NCBI GenBank assembly: GCA_965368175.1
Contig: CBDULX010000037.1
Coordinates: 1 to 18,543, forward strand
DNA: 18,543 nucleotides
From: CBDULX01 sp965368175
Lineage (GTDB): Bacteria; Pseudomonadota; Gammaproteobacteria; SZUA-229
Direction of reading: 5' to 3'
Positions 1-6,309 of this stretch are shown here, piece after piece. Both the position numbers and the translations under genes were made by a program. Positions within the stretch are counted from its first letter, which is position 1. Each line of letters begins with the position of its first letter. The notes under the pieces were generated by a model. The model made no database searches and was not told where the DNA came from. It saw only the letters and a list, made by a program, of their open reading frames with translations.

Positions 1-7
1 GCTTAGT

Positions 8-40
8 CACCAGAGAGCAATGCTGGCTTGCTCTCTGGTG
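8..40. terminator. Perfect 13-bp inverted repeat, terminator-like hairpin
   Basis: The arms CACCAGAGAGCAA (8-20) and TTGCTCTCTGGTG (28-40) are exact reverse complements around a 7-nt loop. The hairpin lies 19 bp past the stop of the minus-strand OmpA-type gene. On the plus strand it is followed by the T-containing stretch TTGCTTTACT; on the minus strand there is no T run. It may end a plus-strand gene lying before the window, or serve both directions. Confidence 0.6.
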
Positions 41-59
41 TTGCTTTACTGTAGCTATG

Positions 60-1451
60 CTACCTGACTTTCGAATTATCGATCAGCACCTCAATACGAC
101 GGTTGCGTGAACGGCCTTCTTTGGTGCTATTAGGCGCTACAGGTTTCTCTGCGCCGTAGCCTCGTACGGTGATTCTTGATGGTGAAATGCCTTTTGTTTC
201 CTGTAGAAATTTAGCAACATTTGCTGCGCGTTTTTCTGACAATCGTTTGTTTACTCTTGCATTGCCAGTAGAGTCAGTATGTCCTGAAATCACCAGTTTT
301 GAGCCGGGGAACTTTTTACTGGCCAGGTCAATTTTATTTAACAAACTAAAATTAACTGACTTGATTTCACTTTTTCCCGGCTCAAAATAAAAGCCCTGGG
401 CTAATATCAGAACATTCTGACGCTTCTGGTATACCACGGCTTCATTTTCTTTAAACAGTGATTGTACATACTCAAAACGCTGGCGTGTTTCATGCGCACG
501 TTTTTCAGCAGCCTCGCGCTGCCTGCTCTGCTGTCTTTGTTTTACCGTCAGGCTACCCAGTTCAGCGATGTCTTTGCGCATGGCTTCTACTGTGACACTA
601 TTCTCCTGATCAAATACCAGTCTTTTGTTTAATGGAGAATAGATAGTAGTTAGCTGATCCTGGTACCATAAAATTTTGTCTTCTTCGCTATAGTCGCGGC
701 GATCAAAGTCATTTATCAGTTCGGTAATTTGTATACTCTGTCGTGCCAGTTCTATTGCGCGATCTGTATGTACACTTGCCTTTTCTGACTGATTGCGGTT
801 GGCTTCAAGTATCGATAATGCCAGATTTAGTTCTTCCTGAGCCTGCATGAATGTTTTTGGAGCCTGATCATCGGCTCCTTTTTCCCTGGCATCAGCTATT
901 GCTGCTTTAGCAAAGTGAACCGCACCTTTCTTGACGCTTTTCAATTCCAGCTGGCCATATTTGGTAATCAGGCCAGGGCGTAGTTTTTTAGCCTTTTCAA
1001 TTTTATTTTCTTCAACCAGCGTAGTTGTGTTGCGTAATTCTTTTTCCAGGTCATTAAACTCTTCAGTAAACAGCTCAGGCGCACCTGCTTTAATTGCACG
1101 ATCACGATTAGCAATTACTTCGACAAAGAGATTGCGACTGGTCCTGATATCCTTTTCAACAGAAGACAGTTCTCTTAAGCCATTCCTGGCAAAACGGTTT
1201 GCATCCTCGTCATTGCTGTCCTGTGCGGCAGCTATTGCCTTTTCAAGATAGGTGGTGGCTTTCTTGAAGCCTTCTGGTGTAAGATATTCAGCATCATTTT
1301 TCTTAGCGTTAGACAGACGTGTATTAAGTTCTGCAACGTCATTGTTCTGTTTCAGGACATCCTGACGTGATAGCTGTGGTGTTGAGGCACAGGCAGAAAT
1401 AAATAAAAGGCCCGCAAAGGCTATGTATTGCATACCGTGATGTAGGTTCAC
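60..1451 (-). CDS. OmpA-family outer-membrane lipoprotein with DUF4398-like helical N-terminal region
   Basis: This is probably an outer-membrane lipoprotein that grips peptidoglycan through a C-terminal OmpA domain. The preferred start is GTG at 1451, because AGGAGA (1459-1464) lies 7 nt upstream; an in-frame ATG at 1433 is the alternative. The longer frame from 1514 would bury the signal. From GTG the protein has 463 residues: a short hydrophobic segment ending in the lipobox ISAC (lipidated Cys about residue 21), then about 300 charged, alanine- and glutamate-rich residues that look like helical repeats (DUF4398-like), then an OmpA domain at about 347-459. The OmpA domain shows GHTDSTG and RSRNRRIEV, the peptidoglycan-binding signatures. 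It stands alone, transcribed away from the acyltransferase gene. The OmpA and lipoprotein calls are firm; the name of the middle domain is less so. Confidence 0.9.
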   Translation of the reverse strand: MNLHHGMQYIAFAGLLFISACASTPQLSRQDVLKQNNDVAELNTRLSNAKKNDAEYLTPEGFKKATTYLEKAIAAAQDSNDEDANRFARNGLRELSSVEKDIRTSRNLFVEVIANRDRAIKAGAPELFTEEFNDLEKELRNTTTLVEENKIEKAKKLRPGLITKYGQLELKSVKKGAVHFAKAAIADAREKGADDQAPKTFMQAQEELNLALSILEANRNQSEKASVHTDRAIELARQSIQITELINDFDRRDYSEEDKILWYQDQLTTIYSPLNKRLVFDQENSVTVEAMRKDIAELGSLTVKQRQQSRQREAAEKRAHETRQRFEYVQSLFKENEAVVYQKRQNVLILAQGFYFEPGKSEIKSVNFSLLNKIDLASKKFPGSKLVISGHTDSTGNARVNKRLSEKRAANVAKFLQETKGISPSRITVRGYGAEKPVAPNSTKEGRSRNRRIEVLIDNSKVR

Positions 1452-1762
1452 TAGACCATCTCCTGACAAATTATCATTTATTATTAAATCCTGTGTATTA
1501 TCGCTATATTCCATAGCAACAATGTGACTTAGCGCTAAATAATGATAACTGCTCTGGTCTCAGGATGCTATAGCGCAAATGATCTGCCTGATTGACTGAG
1601 ATTATAGAGAAGTAAATCAGGACGTATATTGATGGATTCTAATATAGAAGGAGTATGCATTTTCTCCGCCCCATCAAGTATCTAAATAATCCTCGTCATT
1701 GAGATCTCAGATATTTACAGTAAGATAGATATTGATGCCATTACTAAACCTATACATTTAAT
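1452..1762. other. Divergent intergenic region
   Basis: This 311-bp stretch separates the OmpA-type lipoprotein (minus) from the acyltransferase (plus) and must hold both promoters. A 10-bp perfect palindrome, TGAGATCTCA, lies at 1700-1709. Only very short frames (15-17 codons) occur. I see no convincing promoter and no RNA gene. Confidence 0.5.
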
Positions 1763-2323
1763 ATGCTTAAACTGATATCAACCTATTGTCTGAGGCTTGT
1801 TGGCTGGACCGTTGATGACCGTTTACCTGCTGAAAGCAAGTATGTGCTCATTGTCGCTTTTCATACCAGCAACTGGGATTTTATCTATGGCATATTAGCC
1901 ATGTGGTCGATGGGGGAGCGATTTTTGTGGGTGGGCAAGCATACTCTTTTCTGGGGGCCATTTGGATATATATTTAGAGCCCTGGGTGGGATTCCTGTAG
2001 ATCGCCGTACCCACCATGGCTTTATTGCTAAAATGGTGGAGCAATTTAATGACCGCGATGTGATGAAGCTGACCATTGTACCGGAGGGTACGCGTTCTCG
2101 GGTCAGCTACTGGAAAACGGGTTTTTATTACATAGCCATGGAAGCTAAGGTGCCTATTGTCTTTGCCTATTTCGATTACAAAAAGAAAATTGTGGGTGTA
2201 GCCAAATCATTTTACCCATGCGGTGATATCAATAAAGATATGGAGGTTATTAGACAGTTCTATAAGGATAAGTCAGGTAAATGTCCTGAGAAGCAGGGAG
2301 ACATTCGCCTGAAGTCGGATTAA
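1763..2323 (+). CDS. PlsC-like 1-acyl-sn-glycerol-3-phosphate acyltransferase family protein
   Basis: The protein has 186 residues and belongs to the lysophospholipid acyltransferase superfamily, which transfers acyl chains to glycerolipids or other acceptors at the inner membrane. The catalytic HX4D box is intact (HTSNWD, residues 34-39) and the glycerophosphate-binding motif is VPEGTR (106-111). The GGIPVDRR segment (75-82) between them is also typical. The protein is short beside housekeeping PlsC (about 240 residues), and the N-terminal membrane helix is weak or absent, so it is more likely a paralogue than the essential enzyme. No clear Shine-Dalgarno sequence precedes the ATG. The acceptor cannot be told from sequence. 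Confidence 0.87.
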   Translation: MLKLISTYCLRLVGWTVDDRLPAESKYVLIVAFHTSNWDFIYGILAMWSMGERFLWVGKHTLFWGPFGYIFRALGGIPVDRRTHHGFIAKMVEQFNDRDVMKLTIVPEGTRSRVSYWKTGFYYIAMEAKVPIVFAYFDYKKKIVGVAKSFYPCGDINKDMEVIRQFYKDKSGKCPEKQGDIRLKSD

Positions 2324-2446
2324 TTATTTATTCGAAACTCTAGTCATTGATAAGAGTCTCCCAGGCTGTTTACAGGAAACCCGGATTTGCATAAATGTTC
2401 ATGTTCTTAAGGCAATGATCTAGAATAATGTTGGGGGCTAAATATC

Positions 2447-2791
2447 ATGGACTTTAAAGAAATAATTTCAGTGGCAGGATACGCAATCGAGACCATCGGT
2501 GTCCTGGTGATAGTTGCTGGTATAGTCGTGTCTTCATTTCGTTTTTTATTTCATTTCAGGAAAGAGCCAGAAGGATTTGCATATCATATATACCGACGCC
2601 AGCTAGGGCGTGCAATAATTCTAGGGCTGGAGTTTCTAATCGCAGGAGACATAATTCGGACAGTCGTAGTCGCAGATACATTAACAAATATCACAATCTT
2701 GGGGCTTATAATTCTTATTCGAACTTTTCTAAGTTTTACCCTTCATCTTGAAGTGGAGGGTCGTTGGCCATGGCAGAAAGTAGATGATTAA
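2447..2791 (+). CDS. DUF1622 family small membrane protein
   Basis: This 114-residue protein has three hydrophobic segments (about residues 13-37, 52-75 and 80-99). The central segment FAYHIYRRQLGRAIILGLEF and the following AGDIIRTV match what I know of DUF1622, an uncharacterised family of bacterial inner-membrane proteins. A G-rich run (GGGGG, about 2430) lies about 10 nt before the ATG and may serve as ribosome binding site. The gene stands alone between short intergenic regions. No function is known for the family. Confidence 0.8.
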   Translation: MDFKEIISVAGYAIETIGVLVIVAGIVVSSFRFLFHFRKEPEGFAYHIYRRQLGRAIILGLEFLIAGDIIRTVVVADTLTNITILGLIILIRTFLSFTLHLEVEGRWPWQKVDD

Positions 2792-2796
2792 TCCAG

Positions 2797-2861
2797 GGAG
2801 TATCTGATTAAGTCTGGAATCTTTTAACCAGTAAACAATTACGACATAATCAGCGGTTTCC
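2797..2861. repeat. Short MITE-like inverted-repeat element, family A, copy 1
   Basis: The left end carries TCTGATTAAGTCTG (2803-2816). The right end (2842-2861) reads CGACATAATCAGCGGTTTCC, whose reverse complement resembles the left end around CTGATTA-GTC. Both halves are repeated, with changes, in the element at 4874-4964; this copy lacks the 29-bp middle of that one. It encodes nothing and lies just after the DUF1622 gene. Confidence 0.55.
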
Positions 2862-2970
2862 TTGTGTTTTACACGTGTAATAGAATCCACTCATTTATAC
2901 ACGCAGAATTTTTATAAGAAATATGCAGATAGACAAATTTTTTAGATTACGATATTAAGGTAGGGAATAA

Positions 2971-3240
2971 ATGGATATAGCGGAGCTATTTGGCTGGTTG
3001 GCTTCTATTTTTACGACCATCATTTTTATGCCACAACTTATTAAGGCGATAGAAACAAAGTTGACAGATGATATATCAATGTGGATGTTGATTCTTTCGG
3101 TTACAGGAAATGCCTTCTGGTTTGCGCATGCCAGTATGATGGGGAATTTACCACTGCTGGTTTGTGCCTCACTCATTATCCTGATTAGCATGATATTGAT
3201 TGTATTTAAATATAGTAATGAACAAAAGCAGGGTAATTAA
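2971..3240 (+). CDS. SemiSWEET-type (PQ-loop) small transporter
   Basis: This is an 89-residue, three-helix protein of the SemiSWEET/MtN3 fold. Such proteins dimerise to make a small-solute (often sugar) uniporter in the inner membrane. The PQ motif is present in helix 1 (FMPQL, residues 19-23), followed by the usual polar loop, then a second helix with TGNAFWF (45-51), where a conserved Asn lines the substrate path, then a third helix at about 60-80. Length and helix number fit the family exactly. A purine-rich AGGGAA lies about 4 nt before the ATG. The substrate is not predictable. Confidence 0.87.
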   Translation: MDIAELFGWLASIFTTIIFMPQLIKAIETKLTDDISMWMLILSVTGNAFWFAHASMMGNLPLLVCASLIILISMILIVFKYSNEQKQGN

Positions 3241-3256
3241 ACTTTTTTCACTGCTA

Positions 3257-3335
3257 ATGTCCTGTTATCTATATGGATTTTAATCATTGCTCGCTCGCAC
3301 AAGCTTAAAACGAGACATATCATTTTACAGGACAT
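3257..3335. repeat. Pair of 9-bp inverted repeats enclosing non-coding DNA
   Basis: ATGTCCTGT (3257-3265) and ACAGGACAT (3327-3335) are perfect reverse complements 61 bp apart. The DNA between holds no gene. It sits just before the family B repeat element and could be another small mobile remnant; a single copy is seen here. Confidence 0.35.
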
Positions 3336-3357
3336 GACAATATACAAAACAGTAATT

Positions 3358-3446
3358 GTGTCATCCCGATGGAAGCGAGGGATCTAAAATGTCTTCTTCC
3401 CACAGGGTATAAATTCCTGCAGGCATCCCTGAGATCGAAATGACAC
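3358..3446. repeat. MITE-like inverted-repeat element, family B, copy 1
   Basis: The ends GTGTCATCCCGAT (3358-3370) and ATCGAAATGACAC (3434-3446) are inverted repeats matching at 11 of 13 positions. The left end continues into GAGGGATCTAAAATG. The same left half occurs in the opposite orientation at the far end of the element at 13476-13612. The copy sits just downstream of the minus-strand DsrC-like gene and creates spurious reading frames. Directly beside it is TTATCAGAGGTTCC (3448-3461), which resembles the right end of family A. Confidence 0.65.
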
Positions 3447-3488
3447 CTTATCAGAGGTTCCTGGCTAAGGCGGTTGGCCAGATATTGC

Positions 3489-4130
3489 TTAATGTTCCCC
3501 TTTGGTTCGTAGTAATCCTGCCAGGCGATTTCCCTGTTTCTGTGGACCACCTCGTGGGAATATCTTGTGCAGGTAGAGGTTGCTACCTTTTTCACTGCCC
3601 CAGAGTATTCGAAAGTGTTTGATCATATCGCGGACTATGGCCTGGCTGCCATGTTTTGCATACCAGTCCCTGAGGAATCGAATCACCTCCCAGTGTTCGC
3701 CAGTGAGTTGTAGTCCCTCGGTTTGTGCCTGTTTACGGGTAAAATCTTCACTCCAGTCTGCAGGGTCGACTATATAACCTTCGCTATCGGTGAGTACTTC
3801 ACGGCCATTGACCATGAGGCTGTGGGTAATCATGCCTGGGTAAGCGTTACTGCCGGAGTTTAATTGATTTGCTGCACCCATGGAGCTTTCGCCAGGGTCT
3901 ATGAGGGACCACAGGGCTATGTTTATTTCACCGTCAAGACGTCCATTATAGCGTTCAACTCCCGAAATCAGTATTTTGCCACTGGCAGCATCCAGGTCGA
4001 AATTGGCAACACCTGACCTGTCTGTATATACTGGCTGGGTCTGGTTTCCATCAGGATCCAGCTGAAGAATTACAGGTGTGCGCTTGAGAGGTTCATTGGT
4101 GGCTTTCATAAATACTTTCACACTGATCAT
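3489..4130 (-). CDS. DsrC/TusE-like protein fused to an N-terminal beta-rich domain; both functional cysteines absent
   Basis: DsrC/TusE proteins carry sulfur as a persulfide or trisulfide on C-terminal cysteines, in tRNA thiolation or dissimilatory sulfur metabolism. Here residues about 104-213 align well with the family: NGREVLTDSEGY, WSEDF, EGLQLTGEHWEVIRFLRDWY, then NLYLHKIFP and GGPQKQGNRLAGL. The normal tail has a penultimate Cys and, in DsrC, a second Cys about 10 residues before. In this protein these positions are Glu212 and Asn201, and the protein has no Cys at all, so canonical sulfur relay is not possible. Residues 1-100 form an extra domain with TDRSGVANFDL, resembling carboxypeptidase-regulatory/Ig-like folds; no signal peptide is visible. 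The ATG is preceded by AGAGGA, 9 nt away. The reading frame is intact to the tail, so this is not a frameshift. No dsr or tus partner genes are in the window. Confidence 0.85.
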   Translation of the reverse strand: MISVKVFMKATNEPLKRTPVILQLDPDGNQTQPVYTDRSGVANFDLDAASGKILISGVERYNGRLDGEINIALWSLIDPGESSMGAANQLNSGSNAYPGMITHSLMVNGREVLTDSEGYIVDPADWSEDFTRKQAQTEGLQLTGEHWEVIRFLRDWYAKHGSQAIVRDMIKHFRILWGSEKGSNLYLHKIFPRGGPQKQGNRLAGLLRTKGEH

Positions 4131-4267
4131 CGAATCGAATCCTCTATTAAGATAATGCCTGTTGATAGCTAAATCGCAAGCCAGTCATGAGTGCAGTCCA
4201 TAGGTTTACTCAGGTAATCTCTGAGAAAAGCAGGCCCAGGTACTGATGGGTATGATTTAGCGGTATA

Positions 4268-4296
4268 TTGACAATATATAAGCAAGTATTTATATA
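4268..4296 (+). promoter_or_regulatory. Near-consensus sigma70-type promoter
   Basis: A perfect -35 hexamer, TTGACA (4268-4273), is followed after 17 nt by TATATA (4291-4296; 4 of 6 to TATAAT). TATAAG at 4293-4298 is an alternative -10 with 19-nt spacing. It points rightward into a region without a recognised gene, where a palindrome and two tiny linked ORFs follow. Confidence 0.45.
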
Positions 4297-4323
4297 AGGC
4301 AAGCGAAATATATTGAATGTTAC

Positions 4324-4340
4324 TATCGAAATATTCGATA
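4324..4340. promoter_or_regulatory. 17-bp palindrome, possible operator or small hairpin
   Basis: TATCGAA and TTCGATA are perfect 7-bp arms around ATA. The site lies about 20-35 bp after the expected start point of the promoter at 4268-4296, a position suited to a repressor or to a short 5' hairpin. Its AT-rich arms would make a weak RNA stem, so a protein site is more likely. Confidence 0.35.
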
Positions 4341-4363
4341 TTAATTCGTTATATCAGGGCAGG

Positions 4364-4551
4364 ATGAAGATTTTCAGTTACTTTTCTTGATGGAAGATAT
4401 ACCCAGAGAGCTTCTGATGAAGTTATTCAGGAGGGGGGAAAGAATTCTGCCTGCAATTAACAAGATGAATAAGGACATTCTGAATGTATTTAATAACCAT
4501 TATAAAGATAGTTATTTTCGCCAGGCCTCGGGATCAAATAGTTCAAGATGA
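4364..4551 (+). CDS. Candidate pair of micro-ORFs, 8 and 53 codons, with TGATG overlap
   Basis: An 8-codon frame (4364-4390, MKIFSYFS) has AGGG 4 nt before its ATG. Its TGA overlaps the ATG of a 53-codon frame (4390-4551) as TGATG, an arrangement typical of translational coupling. The longer product begins MEDIPRELLMKLFRRGERIL and is basic and possibly amphipathic. Its 3' end overlaps the end of the minus-strand HNH-like gene by 40 bp. The promoter and palindrome upstream support transcription, but no homolog is recognised and chance ORFs of this size are common. Treat as tentative; the transcript might instead be a non-coding RNA. Confidence 0.22.
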
Positions 4552-4793
4552 TCGGGATTAACACATAAACGATTGTTGCATACCTGACGTATGAGCATGC
4601 CTTCTGGAACCTGTCCGATAAAGGCTGTATAACTGACTTGCTGGGCGCTTTCCATGTGAGTCTGATTATTGTCGTCCTTGAGCCTGAGTTTGCCATAACC
4701 GCTATTGGATATCTGCGCGGTCCATAACCAGCATCCACAGTTTTCATCTTTTACTATGTTTGTCAGGATTTTTCGTTGTAGTCTAATATTCAT
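4512..4793 (-). CDS. HNH-endonuclease-like protein with substituted histidines, probably degenerate
   Basis: This 93-residue protein follows the layout of small phage-type HNH nucleases: CWLWTAQ (21-27), SGYGKLRL (31-38), a tyrosine helix, VPEGM, then CNNRLCVNPDHLEL (72-85). Family members usually read AHR before the tyrosine helix and RHxC before the CxNPxH segment. Here the two places read AQQ (50-52) and RQVC (69-72), so both His positions are Gln. The second Cys, Asn79 and His82 remain. Nuclease activity is therefore doubtful, although DNA binding could persist. CAGG about 7 nt before the ATG is a weak ribosome binding site. It stands alone, flanked by the family A repeat. It may be a phage or homing remnant; this is inference. 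Confidence 0.65.
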   Translation of the reverse strand: MNIRLQRKILTNIVKDENCGCWLWTAQISNSGYGKLRLKDDNNQTHMESAQQVSYTAFIGQVPEGMLIRQVCNNRLCVNPDHLELFDPEAWRK

Positions 4794-4873
4794 TAATGAC
4801 CTGGAGTTGAATTTGTTGTTATCGGCTGATTAACAGGACCCTTGACAGAGTGCTTCAAGCTTAAATAAGCCAG

Positions 4874-4964
4874 GGCGCCTCTGATTAAGTCTGCCTGTAG
4901 CAGGCTGCGATGAGTGTTTAGATTTTAGCCAGCATAAAACAATCTCGACATGATCAGAGGTTCC
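4874..4964. repeat. MITE-like inverted-repeat element, family A, copy 2
   Basis: The left end (4874-4892) and the reverse complement of the right end (4946-4964) agree at 14 of 19 positions, centred on CCTCTGAT-A-GTC. The left TCTGATTAAGTCTG and the right part from TTTTAGCCAG to ATCAGAGGTT correspond to both halves of the copy at 2797-2861. The extra middle includes a small hairpin CCTG-TAG-CAGG (4894-4904). It lies between the HNH-like gene and the SLAC1-type gene and encodes nothing. Confidence 0.65.
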
Positions 4965-4987
4965 TTGGTATAAGATTTTCCGTCCTG

Positions 4988-5944
4988 CTATTCTTCCACA
5001 CAGATTTCCCGCTTACGTATAGCGATTAGAGTTCTGATGATTAACAGACCAACAAGGGAAGTGAGTGCTATCAGCAGAAATATCCCAATGTAACTATAAA
5101 TTATATTCGATGAAATTTCATACATCATCAGGCTGGCCAGGGTGATGGCTGCTATTGGGAAAGAATAAGCCCACCATGAGAGGAAGAATTTTAGCTTAAT
5201 AAAACGATTTAGTTGAGTGAATAGCAACAGGGTGAAAAACAGACCTATAAAGTACAAAATTCGTCCAAAGGCATCAATGTCTCCTGCCAGTTTCATATAC
5301 GCTATAAAACCAACTGCAGGTGGTGCAATGAGGATGAACAAGGTTGGTAATAAACGGTCTGGTATGGGGTTATGAAATAATATCCGGTTAAAGATGATCG
5401 TTAATAAGACCAGCCAGAAAATCATGCCAATACTGAAAAAGAACCATGATATATCGACATAACCAAGTGGAACACCTGCGATTGGCACCAGCACATTACC
5501 AACAGCTGGAATAAACCAGGCAGGATTCAGGTGATGAATCTCATAATGTGCCTGGTGAATCCATGAATTAACCACATAAAACGTGAACAGTAAGTGTATG
5601 CTGATACCGGATATCCATAGATACTGGCTTACTGTTTTACTCTGTGATAAAAAAATAACTGACAGTAATATCAGGCTGATCGATATGGTCGGGAAAAAAT
5701 TGAGTTTTATCGGGTGCTTAATTTCCTTAGCTACATCAGCACGGTATTTTATGAGTTTAATGCCATACATAATGAGCAACAACACGAAAACCGTGACGGT
5801 TATGGTGATTAGAGGCAGGCTGACAGGCAGGACTAATGCATAAACGTGTTGAGCTTTCTCCCATGCCAGGGTCAGGCCAGAAAGGCCCATGACTGTCGAA
5901 AAGAATGATATAGGGAAATGGGCAATACGACTGTTCTGATCCAT
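4988..5944 (-). CDS. SLAC1/TDT-family anion channel or transporter (TehA-like)
   Basis: This 318-residue membrane protein belongs to the SLAC1/TehA/TDT family, ten-helix channels and transporters for anions such as chloride, nitrate, sulfite or dicarboxylates. About ten hydrophobic helices can be read in order. Family-like features are the N-terminal FPISFFSTVMGLSGL (10-24), NPAWFIPAVGNVLVP, which resembles the helix-5 motif of TehA, and SWWAYSFPIAAIT near helix 9. AGGAGG (5949-5954) lies 4 nt before the ATG, a strong ribosome binding site that fixes the start. The gene is divergent from tmcA. The transported ion cannot be told; sulfite efflux and tellurite phenotypes are both known in the family. 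Confidence 0.9.
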   Translation of the reverse strand: MDQNSRIAHFPISFFSTVMGLSGLTLAWEKAQHVYALVLPVSLPLITITVTVFVLLLIMYGIKLIKYRADVAKEIKHPIKLNFFPTISISLILLSVIFLSQSKTVSQYLWISGISIHLLFTFYVVNSWIHQAHYEIHHLNPAWFIPAVGNVLVPIAGVPLGYVDISWFFFSIGMIFWLVLLTIIFNRILFHNPIPDRLLPTLFILIAPPAVGFIAYMKLAGDIDAFGRILYFIGLFFTLLLFTQLNRFIKLKFFLSWWAYSFPIAAITLASLMMYEISSNIIYSYIGIFLLIALTSLVGLLIIRTLIAIRKREICVEE

Positions 5945-6309
5945 CGAGCCTCCTGATATGGGAGCTGAAATTTATGGGATAAAATTGAATTACTGTTTAT
6001 GGCCAGGTTTTTAATAGTTTCTATGTTATTGATAATTAGAAATTTATATGAACTTTGACTCAAAATGCATAGTAAAAACGGAGCGGAAACAGCGGCTACT
6101 AATATAGACGCATATGACTCATTTCGGCAAGGATTTTCGAGTCTTTTATTCAATATGGCGATAATAACGGCCCGCATAAATGTTTATGATTGGCAGGGAT
6201 CCTCAGATCAAGTCGTGATTGTAAATACAGACGAGAGTAGCTGATAATAAGAATATTCCCCTGCCGAAAATATCTTACATATAGATTCCATCCTGCGTAA
6301 TATAAATCG
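5945..6309. other. Divergent intergenic region
   Basis: These 365 bp separate the SLAC1-type gene and tmcA. A minus-strand frame of 101 codons covers part of it and runs into the SLAC1-type gene out of phase. It lacks a ribosome binding site and any recognisable domain, so I do not call it. A candidate tmcA promoter is listed separately. Confidence 0.5.
6219..6248 (+). promoter_or_regulatory. Candidate sigma70 promoter for tmcA
   Basis: TTGTAA (6219-6224) and GATAAT (6243-6248) are separated by 18 nt, 62 bp before the tmcA ATG. The -10 matches 5 of 6 consensus bases and the -35 matches 4 of 6. It is the best such pair I found in the intergenic region. Confidence 0.35.

Noticed and set aside
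1663..1712. Tiny frame of 15 codons after GAAGGAGT
   Set aside because: The ribosome binding site is only about one base from the ATG and nothing else supports translation.
3320..3595. Minus-strand 91-codon frame overlapping the DsrC-like tail
   Set aside because: Most of it translates the family B repeat element (3358-3446), the rest is out of phase with the DsrC-like gene, and there is no domain or ribosome binding site.
3489..3600. Possible frameshift explaining the missing DsrC cysteines
   Set aside because: The called frame keeps QKQGNRLAGL right up to the tail, and the neighbouring frames do not restore a Cys-containing end.
4490..4747. Second minus-strand frame of 85 codons over the HNH-like gene
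   Set aside because: The other frame carries the HNH scaffold; this one is a shadow without motifs.
5872..6177. Minus-strand 101-codon frame upstream of the SLAC1-type gene
   Set aside because: It overlaps the start of a well-supported gene in another phase, lacks a ribosome binding site and has no recognisable domain.
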